61,559 nt of DNA from an uncultured Erysipelotrichaceae bacterium (GCA_949289855.1 CASEPS010000006.1:1-61559), one strand, 5' to 3'. Positions 41,083 to 49,323 are shown, counted from the stretch's first letter. A program made the numbers and translations. The notes: generated from the sequence alone by a model not told the origin.

Positions 41083-43392
41083 TTACTTCATCGTTACTAC
41101 AGTCGCCCCGGTTCCTCCTTCTGATGGAGCACCAAGACGGAATTCTTTCACCGCACGATCCATCGCAAGACGCTTATGGACAGCTTTGCGCAAAGCGCCA
41201 GACCCATCCCCATGGATGATGCGGCAGGACTTGAGTCCATGTACCTTGACTTCATCGAGGTAGGCATCGAGTTTTTCAAGAGCTTCATCCACATGCAGGC
41301 CGATAAGGTTGACCTCTGTTGACATCGAAGAAAAGATGTTCAAGCGGGGCATGGAAATGGTAGAAGTCTCCACATGTTTTGGAATGATGTGGGTACTTGG
41401 GCGGATCTGGTTCTTCTTTACCTTCACCTCCCTGCCATTGAGCAAAACCGTAATATCCTTTTTCTCCATGCGGATGATTTCACATACCTGACCACTGGAG
41501 CGCAGTTCCACCGCATCATGAAGATGATACTCGGCACCAGCAACTACCTCCTCTTCCTGTTTCTTTGCTTCCAGGGCATTGAGGTTTTTCCGGTAGAAAA
41601 GAGCTTCATGATATTTTGTGGATTGCTGGCGCAATTCTTTCAATATCGCATCGGCTTTTCCCTTTGTCTCTTCAACATAAGCAGCTGCTTCTTCTTCAGC
41701 TTTGGCACGGATGACATCTTTATCATGCGCAAGCCGCTTTTCTTCTGTTTCCAGCTTCTTCTTTAAAGCCTTGTTTTCTTCGATGAGCTCTTCCAGCTTC
41801 TTTTCACGCAGCACTGCATCATTGAGCTGTTTCTCCAGCTTTTCAATCAGTTCATCTTCCTGTGTCTTGGCCTGAGACTTCAGAAAGCGCGCATATTTGA
41901 CTATTCCACGTGGAAGACCATACTTCTCCGCGATCTCAAAGGCATTGGACTGTCCGGTAAGACCTTCCATATACCGGTAGGTAGGTGAAAGCTTTTCATG
42001 GTCGAATTGCACGCTGGCAAGCAGAATATCACTATGCCGTTTACCATAGGCTTTCAAACGGTTGTAGTGGGTTGTTGCGACAGTCATGCATTTCTTTTCC
42101 CGCAGGTCATTGAGAATGGCAATCGCCAGAGATTCACCTTCCTGTGGATCCGTACCAGAACCAACTTCATCGAGAAGCACAAGTGACTGGCTGTCTGCTT
42201 CACGGCATATCTCCGCCTGTTTGACCATATGCGAAGAAAAGTTTGACAGAGAAGCGACAACGCTCTGCTCATCTCCGATATCCGCAAATACGCGGTCAAA
42301 GAACGGGATGTGGGCTTCTTCACATGTGACGGGCATACCGCAATATGTCATGAGGACAAAAAGACCGATGACTTTCATCGATACGGTTTTGCCACCGGTA
42401 TTCGGACCGGTTATTAACAATAACCTTTTCGGAGAAACAATGCGGTAATCGTTAGCGACAACCACCTTTGGATCAATCAGAGGATGGCGGGCTTTGGTGA
42501 TAGAAAGACTCATATCTTCACTGAGCTCTGCCACCACGCCATCATGTGCCTTGCCCCAGGAGGCTTTGGCAAACAAAGCATCCAGGATTGCAAGTGTTTC
42601 AAGATTTGCCAGTTCTTCATCTGCCACCTGTCCAACCGCTGCGGAACAGTCTTCAAGAATCTTATGAATTTCTTCTCTTTCTTCATGAAACAGGTTTTCT
42701 TTACGGTTGTTGAGAGGCACAAAAGAAGCAGGTTCGACATAACTTGCCTGTCCGCTGCCACTATCGCCATAGACAATACCGCCAAAGGCATTCTTTTCCG
42801 CTGCCTTGACGAGCACCACTGCCCTGCCACCACGGGTTGTGACAATGGAATCCACGACCGATCCGGCATTCGCAGCCACAAATTTTCTGGCAGCTTCATT
42901 GATTTCATGTTCAATGCGGCGCATCTCTATGCGGATTGAACGCAATGCAGAAGACGCATTATCCTTTACTTCCCCATATTCATTGATGCAGGCAGAAAGC
43001 TTATGCAATACATGGTCATGTTCAGAAAGGGAAGAAAAGAGATCTTTCAATGTATCAAGGGTAAGATCAGTAAGACTGTGCCAATAGGAAAGCACACCTT
43101 TTACGCCTTCAATAAACCGCATTTCCGAAAGCAGTTCCTGTTCGGTGAGCACCCTGCCTTTCTTTGCTTCCAATAGAAGTGAAGAAATGTCAGAAATACC
43201 ACCAAATAGGATGGTGTCATAATGAATCACACAGGCAAGCGCTTCCCTGATGCGCGCATTTTCAAGACGGATGACAAGCGGGTCATAACTGACTTTTGTA
43301 TTGGCGATCATCCTTTCCCCCAGGGAAAATGCACAATACTGCTTTATCTGTTCCCGGATGACATCGAGTTCCAGACTGTTTTCAAGTGCCAT
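41083..43392 (-). CDS. mutS2: MutS2, endonuclease/ribosome-rescue ATPase
   Basis: A 769-residue MutS2: helical clamp and core region, ATPase domain with Walker A LITGPNTGGKTVSMK (near 330-340) and Walker B LVLLDEVGSGTDPQEG, a long coiled coil (about 515-600), a KOW-like segment and a C-terminal Smr nuclease domain (IGLHVDEALEKLDAYLDEV...CRIIHGDGSGALRKAV). MutS2 lacks the mismatch-recognition domain; it suppresses recombination or splits collided ribosomes. ATG at 43392; a TTG at 43398 overlaps the cvpA stop. Confidence 0.96.
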   Translation of the reverse strand: MALENSLELDVIREQIKQYCAFSLGERMIANTKVSYDPLVIRLENARIREALACVIHYDTILFGGISDISSLLLEAKKGRVLTEQELLSEMRFIEGVKGVLSYWHSLTDLTLDTLKDLFSSLSEHDHVLHKLSACINEYGEVKDNASSALRSIRIEMRRIEHEINEAARKFVAANAGSVVDSIVTTRGGRAVVLVKAAEKNAFGGIVYGDSGSGQASYVEPASFVPLNNRKENLFHEEREEIHKILEDCSAAVGQVADEELANLETLAILDALFAKASWGKAHDGVVAELSEDMSLSITKARHPLIDPKVVVANDYRIVSPKRLLLITGPNTGGKTVSMKVIGLFVLMTYCGMPVTCEEAHIPFFDRVFADIGDEQSVVASLSNFSSHMVKQAEICREADSQSLVLLDEVGSGTDPQEGESLAIAILNDLREKKCMTVATTHYNRLKAYGKRHSDILLASVQFDHEKLSPTYRYMEGLTGQSNAFEIAEKYGLPRGIVKYARFLKSQAKTQEDELIEKLEKQLNDAVLREKKLEELIEENKALKKKLETEEKRLAHDKDVIRAKAEEEAAAYVEETKGKADAILKELRQQSTKYHEALFYRKNLNALEAKKQEEEVVAGAEYHLHDAVELRSSGQVCEIIRMEKKDITVLLNGREVKVKKNQIRPSTHIIPKHVETSTISMPRLNIFSSMSTEVNLIGLHVDEALEKLDAYLDEVKVHGLKSCRIIHGDGSGALRKAVHKRLAMDRAVKEFRLGAPSEGGTGATVVTMK

Positions 43393-43394
43393 AC

Positions 43395-44081
43395 TCAACC
43401 CACCGCCTCAACTGTAGGAAGAGGTGCAGCCTCATCGATATGTTCTGTGTCATAGCCATGGTCTTCGAGCCACCCACGGATTGCTTCACGGGAATCATCC
43501 TGCAGTTCCCCGGCATTTTCAAACAGTTCACCAAATGCCTCACTATCAAGGAATGGGGCTATATATTCATCCGAAACAGCAGAAGAAATATCGCGCACTG
43601 TACCTAACAATGAGTGGTCGATGGCATCATTGCCATTGGTAAAGATCGGAAGTGACAGGAAAACCGTCAGGATGAGTGTCCATACAACTGCCACAACAAG
43701 CTGGAACACACCACCAAGAATGCCTGAAAGCATATGAATGCCGGGAATTTCCTGAATACCCCTTGCAATATATTCAAGCAGGGCAATAACCACCTTCAAA
43801 AGGATGAACACGAGCAGAAACAGGAATACTTCATTGGCAAACTGGTAGACAGCACCAGCCATTGCCGTATCCTGCATCGGTGTCCATTCCCGTGGCCAGA
43901 GATGTGCAAAATCGCTGAATACCGGGGCGATTGTCCAGGCCAGCCATACCGCTGCAATGGTTCCCACAAGGTCGATGAGGGCACGTACAATGCCCTTGCG
44001 GTAACCAAGGAAAAACATCAGAATATAAAACCCCAGCAGAATAATGCTGATAAGTGGAAAAAAACTTTCAGATATCGTCAT
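43395..44081 (-). CDS. CvpA-family membrane protein
   Basis: A 228-residue protein with four predicted membrane helices in the N-terminal two-thirds (about 7-27, 30-52, 82-105, 118-145) and an acidic C-terminal tail. The core has the family-typical YRKGIVRALIDLVGTIAAVWLAW. CvpA homologues in Firmicutes (YshB) commonly sit beside mutS2. GGAGG is 9 nt before the ATG at 44081. First gene of the cvpA-mutS2-uvrC unit; GGTATAAT about 28 bp upstream is its probable -10 box. Confidence 0.88.
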   Translation of the reverse strand: MTISESFFPLISIILLGFYILMFFLGYRKGIVRALIDLVGTIAAVWLAWTIAPVFSDFAHLWPREWTPMQDTAMAGAVYQFANEVFLFLLVFILLKVVIALLEYIARGIQEIPGIHMLSGILGGVFQLVVAVVWTLILTVFLSLPIFTNGNDAIDHSLLGTVRDISSAVSDEYIAPFLDSEAFGELFENAGELQDDSREAIRGWLEDHGYDTEHIDEAAPLPTVEAVG

Positions 44082-44133
44082 ATCCGTATAACCTCCGTTC
44101 ATTGCATTTCATTATACCGTAAACTGTCCAATT

Positions 44134-44142
44134 TGCTAAAAT
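44134..44142 (+). promoter_or_regulatory. extended -10 promoter, leaderless start at 44149
   Basis: TGC-TAAAAT (44134-44142), then 6 nt, then ATG. The predicted transcription start is the A of the start codon. Same 9-mer as upstream of 14558 and 48138. Confidence 0.65.
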
Positions 44143-44148
44143 AGACGC

Positions 44149-44994
44149 ATGACACAAAATACGATTACATTAAAACTGACGAATGAGCAGGAAACAATGT
44201 TCTATACAACATATAAGGAAAATGAATCCAAAACACCTCCGTATGCCAAATGGCAGCTCAAAGTGGAAAACTGCACCATCACCTGTTATGCGTCCGGCAA
44301 GACGGTATTCCAGGGAAAGGATGCAGGTATTTATGCTTCCCCATTTATGCAGCAGGAAAACAATATTCCCGAAGCAGGCAGTGATGAAGTGGGTACCGGT
44401 GACTATTTTGGCCCGGTTGTTGTAGCAGCTGCCATCATTGATGAACACACAATCGAAAAAGCTAAAGAACTCAATACAAGGGACTCCAAGGCACTGAGCG
44501 ATGCGGATATCCGCAAAATTGCCCCTTCCCTCATCCGCCTTCTTCCCCACACCATCCTCATCCTTTCTCCGGAGAAATATAACAAAGTACATGAGACAAA
44601 CAACATCAATGCCATCAAGGCAAAGATGCATAACCAGGCATATATCAACCTGGCACATAAATATGGTCTGCCTTCTTTCTGCATGGTTGACCAGTTTACC
44701 CCAGAAGCTTCTTATTACCGCTATCTCAAAGGGGAAAAAGAAGTCATCCGCAACCTGCATTTTGAGACAAAGGCTGAAGACCATTATCTTTCTGTTGGTG
44801 CCGCAAGCATCATTGCCCGCTATGCTTTTCTTGTGGAATGGGACAAGATGGAAGAACAATATGGCATGACGCTGCATAAAGGCGCTGGTAAACCAGCAGA
44901 TAACAGTGCCAGGGCATTTGTAGAGCGCTATGGCTTTGACAAATTAAAGGAAGTGGCAAAACTCCACTTCCGCAATACAGAAAAATTACTTTAG
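44149..44994 (+). CDS. rnhC: ribonuclease HIII
   Basis: Degrades the RNA strand of RNA-DNA hybrids. A 281-residue protein: N-terminal TBP-like substrate-binding domain (1-70) and RNase H catalytic domain with EAGSDEVGTGDYFGP (Asp79-Glu80), further acidic residues in LNTRDSKALSD and MVDQFTP, and GAASIIARYAFL. No Shine-Dalgarno sequence precedes the ATG and the -10 box ends 6 nt upstream, so the mRNA is predicted to be leaderless. Divergent from cvpA; its stop overlaps the convergent dCMP deaminase stop by 9 bp. Confidence 0.95.
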   Translation: MTQNTITLKLTNEQETMFYTTYKENESKTPPYAKWQLKVENCTITCYASGKTVFQGKDAGIYASPFMQQENNIPEAGSDEVGTGDYFGPVVVAAAIIDEHTIEKAKELNTRDSKALSDADIRKIAPSLIRLLPHTILILSPEKYNKVHETNNINAIKAKMHNQAYINLAHKYGLPSFCMVDQFTPEASYYRYLKGEKEVIRNLHFETKAEDHYLSVGAASIIARYAFLVEWDKMEEQYGMTLHKGAGKPADNSARAFVERYGFDKLKEVAKLHFRNTEKLL

Positions 44995-45483
44995 TTCAGG
45001 ATTGTCATGCTTTTCCACTGTCAGTGAAACCGTATGGGCAAGCTGTACCATTTCCACCCCTGCCGCCTGTAACATCTTCTTGGAGGCAATGGTTGTTTCG
45101 GTATTCTGATACTTGTCGGATTCATAGACAATTCTGCGGATCCCTGACTGGATGATGGCTTTTGCACATTCATTGCATGGAAACAGGGAAACATAAATCG
45201 TACATCCCGATACCGGCCACTTGGAATTGAGAATGGCATTGAGTTCCGCATGGACAACATAAGCATATTTGCTGTCGAGCACTTCTCCTTCTCTTTCCCA
45301 TGGAAATACATCATCTGAGCAGCCTTTTGGCATGCCATTGTAGCCAACAGACACAACCCGGTGATTTTCATCCACAATAGCTGCCCCTACCTGGGTGTTG
45401 GGATCTTTTGAGCGAAGTGCAGACAAATGCGCAAGACCCATAAAATATTCATCCCAGCTTAAGACATTCTCTCGTTTACTCAT
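44986..45483 (-). CDS. deoxycytidylate (dCMP) deaminase
   Basis: Converts dCMP to dUMP for thymidylate synthesis. A 165-residue zinc deaminase with HAE (His78-Ala-Glu80) and PCNEC (Cys103, Cys106) zinc/catalytic motifs; NTQVGAAIVDENHRVVSVGYNGMPKG is typical of ComEB/dCMP deaminases. GGAGG 5 nt before the ATG at 45483. Overlaps the rhomboid gene by 8 bp; last gene of an operon that begins at 48138. Confidence 0.95.
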   Translation of the reverse strand: MSKRENVLSWDEYFMGLAHLSALRSKDPNTQVGAAIVDENHRVVSVGYNGMPKGCSDDVFPWEREGEVLDSKYAYVVHAELNAILNSKWPVSGCTIYVSLFPCNECAKAIIQSGIRRIVYESDKYQNTETTIASKKMLQAAGVEMVQLAHTVSLTVEKHDNPELK

Positions 45484-46285
45484 ATGTACCTCCTGTGTAC
45501 ATTTCCAGAACATCTGTACCATATACTGCATCGAGTTTCTTTGCAAGATGTTCACTATACCCATCTAATCCAATTTTCTGGTATGTCTCAAGAAGATTGA
45601 TGTCCGTTCCAAGGTAAACCGGGGTATTCCCCATATCACTACGCGTATAGGCAAGTGTACCAGTCGCAATCATGAAGAGCACGCCGGCAATTGCCCAATG
45701 TTTTTTCTTTGCTGCATCAAACTCTGGCACAAAGATGGATGAAACGATAAGCCCGAACAGAAAACCGCCAAGGTGCGCTGTCCAGGAAATGCCCGGCATG
45801 AAGTTGATGAGCACGTTGATCGCAACGGTACGCAATATACTGTTCATCATCGATGGATCTCTGTATAACTGCCTGGACCAGATATAGTGCAGATACCAGG
45901 CAAACAGACCATAAATACCTGCGGACATACCCACGGCTACTGATGTGTTATCACCGATAAAAACAAAGAGTGATCCACCAAATACCGAAACAAGGAAAAC
46001 AACAAGAAACCGCAAAGAGCCACTCATTGTTTCAAGAATGATACCAAGGGAGAGAAGTGAGAGACAGTTTGCCAGCAAGTGACCAATGGAACCATGCACA
46101 AGCAGCACTGTCATCATTCGCCACCACTCCCCGGCAAGGATAAATGGCTTGTAATAGGCACCCATAAAGATAGCCTGTTCAGCTGTATTGGTTAATGGCA
46201 GAAACAACCACATGATGATCATCACAATACATGTGATGCCAATCAATGCAAATGTGACTACCGGCAGCTTAGCTGTACGCTTCAT
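45476..46285 (-). CDS. rhomboid intramembrane serine protease
   Basis: A 269-residue membrane protease. About seven helices; catalytic serine in VGMSAGIYG (Ser121) and histidine in WTAHLGG (His171), plus the conserved HGSIGHLLAN on the second helix. A C-terminal soluble tail of about 60 residues extends beyond the last helix. Related to GluP of Bacillus. GGAG lies 7 nt before the ATG at 46285, inside rluD, which it overlaps by 17 bp. Confidence 0.93.
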   Translation of the reverse strand: MKRTAKLPVVTFALIGITCIVMIIMWLFLPLTNTAEQAIFMGAYYKPFILAGEWWRMMTVLLVHGSIGHLLANCLSLLSLGIILETMSGSLRFLVVFLVSVFGGSLFVFIGDNTSVAVGMSAGIYGLFAWYLHYIWSRQLYRDPSMMNSILRTVAINVLINFMPGISWTAHLGGFLFGLIVSSIFVPEFDAAKKKHWAIAGVLFMIATGTLAYTRSDMGNTPVYLGTDINLLETYQKIGLDGYSEHLAKKLDAVYGTDVLEMYTGGTYE

Positions 46286-47189
46286 CCTGTTTCTCCAATA
46301 TATCCAGCAGTTCATTGAAGTAGTCAGGAAGCGGTGCTTCAAAGACCATTGTTTCATGGGTCCTTGGATGGACAAGTGTCAGCCGGTACGCATGGAGTAC
46401 CTGTCCCTGTGTATCCATCAGTTTGCACTTTCTGCCATATTTTTCATCACCCATGACCGGATGACCACAATACTTCATATGCACACGGATCTGGTGTGTT
46501 CTGCCTGTTTCCAGGGAACATTCAATATAAGTCGCATCATGGAATCTCTTTAATACCTTGAAATGGGTACGGGCAGGTTTGCTGTTGACTTCGGTCACAG
46601 CCATCTTCTGCCGGTCACGGCGGTCTCTTCCAATCGGCGCATCAACGACAGCCGCATCACTTTCCAATACACCGTTCACAATGGCACGGTATTCCCTGTG
46701 ACATGTCTTATCTGAAAGCTGATGGGCAATCTCACGATGTGCATCATCGTTTTTACAGACAACAAGACAACCGGTCGTGTCCTTATCAATGCGGTGCACA
46801 ATACCGGGTCGTATCACGCCATTAATACCGGAAAGGTCTTTGCAATGGTAGAGCAGTGCATTGACCAGTGTTCCACTGTAAATACCAGGAGACGGATGAA
46901 CGATCATCCCCTTTGGTTTATTGATGACAATGATGTCATGGTCTTCATACAGAATATCTAATGGAATATTCTCAGCTTCCACCTTCAGTTCCTCATTTTC
47001 AGGCACATCTGCCTCAATGGCATCACCCATGGATACCTTGAAACTGCTTTTGACTGCCTTCCCATTTACTTTGACAAGACCATCATCACACATCTGCTGT
47101 ACACGTGTACGGGACAGTTCACTGACCTCACTGAGATAGCGGTCAATGCGGAGTGGACTGTCATTATCCGCAATATAGTTCTCTATCAT
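46269..47189 (-). CDS. RluD-family 23S rRNA pseudouridine synthase
   Basis: A 306-residue pseudouridine synthase: N-terminal S4 RNA-binding domain (RIDRYLSEVSELSRTRVQQMCDDGLVKVNGKAVK) and a catalytic domain with HRIDKDTTG (catalytic Asp135), and the C-terminal GRTHQIRVHMKYCGHPVMGDEKYG. It modifies uridines in large-subunit rRNA; the precise position is not deducible. ATGA overlap with lspA. The lspA-rluD pairing is conserved in Firmicutes. Confidence 0.95.
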   Translation of the reverse strand: MIENYIADNDSPLRIDRYLSEVSELSRTRVQQMCDDGLVKVNGKAVKSSFKVSMGDAIEADVPENEELKVEAENIPLDILYEDHDIIVINKPKGMIVHPSPGIYSGTLVNALLYHCKDLSGINGVIRPGIVHRIDKDTTGCLVVCKNDDAHREIAHQLSDKTCHREYRAIVNGVLESDAAVVDAPIGRDRRDRQKMAVTEVNSKPARTHFKVLKRFHDATYIECSLETGRTHQIRVHMKYCGHPVMGDEKYGRKCKLMDTQGQVLHAYRLTLVHPRTHETMVFEAPLPDYFNELLDILEKQDEAYS

Positions 47190-47632
47190 TTCTGTTCCTC
47201 CTCAAGAAATGCTGAAAGCAGTAATAGTCCAACACCTACACAAAGGGCGATGTCCGCAATATTGAATACTGGAAAGTCATAGCCAAAGATGTAAAAATGC
47301 AGGAAGTCACGCACATATTGCAGAAACAGGCGGTCAATCATATTACCTGCTGCACCACCTGCCATCAAAGCAACAGCCACAAGCGTAAGACCCTTTGGCT
47401 TTTTCGTGATGATATACCAGAGCATTACACCTACCGCCACAGCAGAAATGAGTGTCAATACACCTGTCATGTCACTGAACAATGACCATGCCGCACCGGT
47501 ATTTTTGACATACGTCAGATAAAAGAAATCACGGATGATTTCTACATCCTGTAAAGCTGTGACATTCTGGATAAGAAGTTTGCTGAGCTGGTCAGCAATG
47601 ACCACAACAGCAGCTATAACAATTCCCATCAT
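47186..47632 (-). CDS. lspA: lipoprotein signal peptidase (SPase II)
   Basis: Cleaves signal peptides of prolipoproteins in the membrane. A 148-residue protein with four helices; the catalytic aspartates are in GNMIDR (Asp100) and FNIADI (Asp127), and the N-terminal DQLSK and central KNTGAAWS are conserved. ATGA overlap with the upstream gene. Would process the lipoprotein encoded at 24.3-25.0 kb. Confidence 0.97.
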   Translation of the reverse strand: MMGIVIAAVVVIADQLSKLLIQNVTALQDVEIIRDFFYLTYVKNTGAAWSLFSDMTGVLTLISAVAVGVMLWYIITKKPKGLTLVAVALMAGGAAGNMIDRLFLQYVRDFLHFYIFGYDFPVFNIADIALCVGVGLLLLSAFLEEEQK

Positions 47633-48138
47633 TTCCGTATCACCTCTTTGAAGATTGCAAATGTTTCCAGTTCATATGGTTCATAGCGCATTCTGTTCTT
47701 CTCATAGGCATGATCAAAATCCGCAGTACTGTAATCCTGTTCCAGCCTTTCCTTCAGCTTTGCCTTCAGCGTTAAACTGTCCACATGGGAAAACATCCCT
47801 TCCCGTACATAGTCTACTGTTCCATCTTCTTCAAGAAGAACAACTTCAAAACCATAGTCCTCATTTCCATCCAGTGAATGAATCAGAACCTCATCTGCTT
47901 CTTTCATGCAAAACGGAATATCACTGCACTCAAAACAGTCTTCAATAGAAACAAGAAACAGGTCCAATATACCTTTCTGTACAAACTGGACGACCACATC
48001 ATTCTTCTTTGCGGCCTTCCTCTCTCCTTTGGACCATAACCTGTCTTTGATCATAAACAGAAACGTATTGTCTCTGAAATCAAGCCAGATGCCATCCGCA
48101 TCTGCTTCTGTTTTTTCACCAATTCTGTAAATACTCAT
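47629..48138 (-). CDS. unknown protein, first gene of the lspA operon
   Basis: A 169-residue, acidic, soluble protein (MSIYRIGEKTEADADGIWLDFRDNTFLFMIKDRLWSKGERKAAKK), with beta-rich N- and middle parts and a helical C-terminus. No family recognised. It is translationally coupled to lspA by an ATGA overlap. The ATG has no Shine-Dalgarno sequence; TGCTAAAAT ends 9 nt upstream, so the 5' leader would be about 3 nt. Confidence 0.8.
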   Translation of the reverse strand: MSIYRIGEKTEADADGIWLDFRDNTFLFMIKDRLWSKGERKAAKKNDVVVQFVQKGILDLFLVSIEDCFECSDIPFCMKEADEVLIHSLDGNEDYGFEVVLLEEDGTVDYVREGMFSHVDSLTLKAKLKERLEQDYSTADFDHAYEKNRMRYEPYELETFAIFKEVIRK

Positions 48139-48147
48139 AACACAGGC

Positions 48148-48156
48148 ATTTTAGCA
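48148..48156 (-). promoter_or_regulatory. extended -10 promoter of the lspA-rluD operon
   Basis: TGC-TAAAAT on the minus strand (48156-48148), 9 nt before ATG at 48138; near-leaderless. Confidence 0.6.
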
Positions 48157-48171
48157 TACTAAGGACAAAAC

Positions 48172-48187
48172 AAGTAGACTTCCACTT
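48172..48187 (-). terminator. weak terminator after the RHH gene
   Basis: Short stem AAGTAG/CCACTT (one G-U pair) with a tetraloop, followed on the minus strand by GTTTTG. Confidence 0.4.
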
Positions 48188-48219
48188 TTGAATTGATGCA
48201 GCAGACAATAGCCAGAGTA

Positions 48220-48441
48220 TCAGTCTTTGCTTTCCAATGGTAATCCAGAAGCCTTTTCGATTGTTTCTTCCATAGCTTTTCTGATAACTTCAGATTGAGA
48301 GACGCCAAGCTTTTTGCAGGCTTCTTTGAATGCAAGAACAAAATCCGTCTTGTACGAAACAGAAACCTGTTTCATGTTTTGTTTCTGCCACTCTGCCATG
48401 TACTTAGCCTGATTGAATTCTCCACTTGTTTTTTTAGGCAT
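48220..48441 (-). CDS. small ribbon-helix-helix DNA-binding protein
   Basis: A 73-residue basic protein. After a polar N-terminus (MPKKTSGEFNQAKYMAEWQKQ) comes a ribbon-helix-helix unit: strand KQVSVSYK, helix FVLAFKEACKKLG, turn VSQSE, helix VIRKAMEETIEKA. Proteins of this type are antitoxins or regulators of plasmids and integrative elements. Its ATG overlaps the end of a 56-residue membrane protein gene, with TGGAGG 9 nt upstream. It is the last gene of a small locus with a structured leader. DNA-binding role is inferred. Confidence 0.75.
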   Translation of the reverse strand: MPKKTSGEFNQAKYMAEWQKQNMKQVSVSYKTDFVLAFKEACKKLGVSQSEVIRKAMEETIEKASGLPLESKD

Positions 48442-48604
48442 TTTTATTAAACCTCCAATTCATGAATGAGAAGATAATGAACAATACCGCAAAGAACAGA
48501 ATCAGATAATCGATCATCTGAAGATCTGTCAAAGACATTGTGGTGATTGTGGCAATCGTAGAAGCGACTGCAGAAAAGAAAATGTTTCTATTTGTGTTCC
48601 TCAT
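48434..48604 (-). CDS. 56-residue two-helix membrane protein overlapping the RHH gene
   Basis: A 56-codon frame starting MRNTNRNIFFSAVAST, with two hydrophobic segments (about 8-24 and 33-48: YLILFFAVLFIIFSF) and a basic tail WRFNKNA. The stop lies inside the RHH gene (8-bp overlap). No Shine-Dalgarno sequence is seen; the start follows a strong hairpin. Size and topology resemble small hydrophobic toxins or holin-like peptides, but no family is recognised. Translation is uncertain. Confidence 0.5.
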   Translation of the reverse strand: MRNTNRNIFFSAVASTIATITTMSLTDLQMIDYLILFFAVLFIIFSFMNWRFNKNA

Positions 48605-48746
48605 GGTCTATAACGTGGGTGAAAGAGGTGGGAGTTTTCACTCCCTGTCCTCTACTTATTTGTTCCGGTTATTCCACTTATGTATTGCGTAGCAAGCACT
48701 GAACACAAAGCAGATTAACTGGAACTCTTTTATTATTCACCCACAT
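48605..48746 (-). ncRNA. structured leader RNA (or MITE-like repeat) upstream of small membrane/RHH genes
   Basis: Nested complementary segments on the minus strand: GTGGGTGA..AAGAG (48744 downward) with CTCTT..TCACCCAC (48625-48613); inside it GTTCCaGTTA with TAACcGGAAC; inside that CTT-TGTGT with ATACA-AAG; and a separate hairpin AGAGG..GGGAGT-GAAA-ACTCCC..CCTCT with a GNRA loop (48654-48628). The last hairpin and the outer helix compete for the same CCTCTT segment. This could be a regulatory leader, or the ends of a 130-bp palindromic element. Confidence 0.5.
48678..48746 (-). CDS. possible 22-residue leader peptide
   Basis: A 22-codon frame (MWVNNKRVPVNLLCVQCLLRNT) with a very strong Shine-Dalgarno sequence, AGGGAGG 7 nt before ATG, and a good promoter 25 bp upstream. 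Its first codons form the 5' arm of the outer helix of the structured leader, so ribosomes on it would change RNA folding. No homologue is known to me. Confidence 0.4.
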   Translation of the reverse strand: MWVNNKRVPVNLLCVQCLLRNT

Positions 48747-48771
48747 CTTAGCACCTCCCTTTTCTCACATA

Positions 48772-48800
48772 ATTATACTGTTCACTGTCCTAATCAACAA
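48772..48800 (-). promoter_or_regulatory. promoter of the structured-leader locus
   Basis: Minus strand: TTGTTG (48800-48795), 17-bp spacer, TATAAT (48777-48772). Confidence 0.65.
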
Positions 48801-48889
48801 ACAACACAGCGTACTACTGCAGCAACTCCAATCTTCCTTCAAGACATAACTGAGAACCGGAAGAAAAAGCACTTCTGTATCAGGAAATA

Positions 48890-49139
48890 TGACACTTCAA
48901 ACAGGCTATTGATTATCAGAAAAAGTATGATGATATTAAAACTGTTTCTCAGGAAGTATAGATTGAAAGACTTCAAGGACCATGTAAAGATAATCTTGAC
49001 AGGGTAGGAATCAATGAAGACAATGTGGGTGAAAAAGTAAGTGAGTATTCTGTGAAGTTTTATTTTTCGAACAGTTATGATGAAGTAGAAGCAGAATATT
49101 ACGGCTTACATTGGAAGGATGAATATGTGCAGGTTAAGT
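48890..49139 (+). pseudogene. decayed coding remnant
   Basis: Plus strand reads as protein-like sequence (HFKQAIDYQKKYDDIK, then after an in-frame TAG IERLQGPCKDNLDRVGINED, then SYDEVEAEYYGLHWKDEYVQVK and stop). It has no usable ATG at its beginning and contains a TAG at about 48958. The composition is lysine/glutamate-rich and unlike the flanking noncoding DNA. I infer the 3' end of a lost gene. The 90 bp before it (48800-48890) shows nothing I can name. Confidence 0.45.
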
Positions 49140-49298
49140 GAAATTCCAGAAGAAATAGAGGAAGCGTTCCGGTTGTCTAAACCATATGTAGAATTCGTTG
49201 GAAATAAACATTATGCACGAATTAGAGAGGACGCGCCTCAAAATGTGCAAGAAGCATACAAAAAGTTTCATGATTTTTATTGGAGTCTTGAACAGTAA
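49125..49298 (+). CDS. 57-residue hypothetical protein
   Basis: A short frame (MCRLSEIPEEIEEAFRLSKPYVE...ending FHDFYWSLEQ) that overlaps the 3' end of the decayed remnant, with GGAAGGA 6 nt before ATG and a clean terminator 26 bp after the stop. These signals suggest a transcribed unit. It may be the surviving last gene of a decayed accessory operon. Function unknown. Confidence 0.5.
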   Translation: MCRLSEIPEEIEEAFRLSKPYVEFVGNKHYARIREDAPQNVQEAYKKFHDFYWSLEQ

Positions 49299-49323
49299 CT
49301 AATATGACAAAATTTGTGATTTA

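Noticed and set aside
48613-48654. Hairpins in the 48.6 kb region considered as a CRISPR repeat or a simple terminator
   Set aside because: There is no repeat-spacer periodicity, and the strong hairpin lacks a T-tract on both strands. I kept it as a structured leader or palindromic element.
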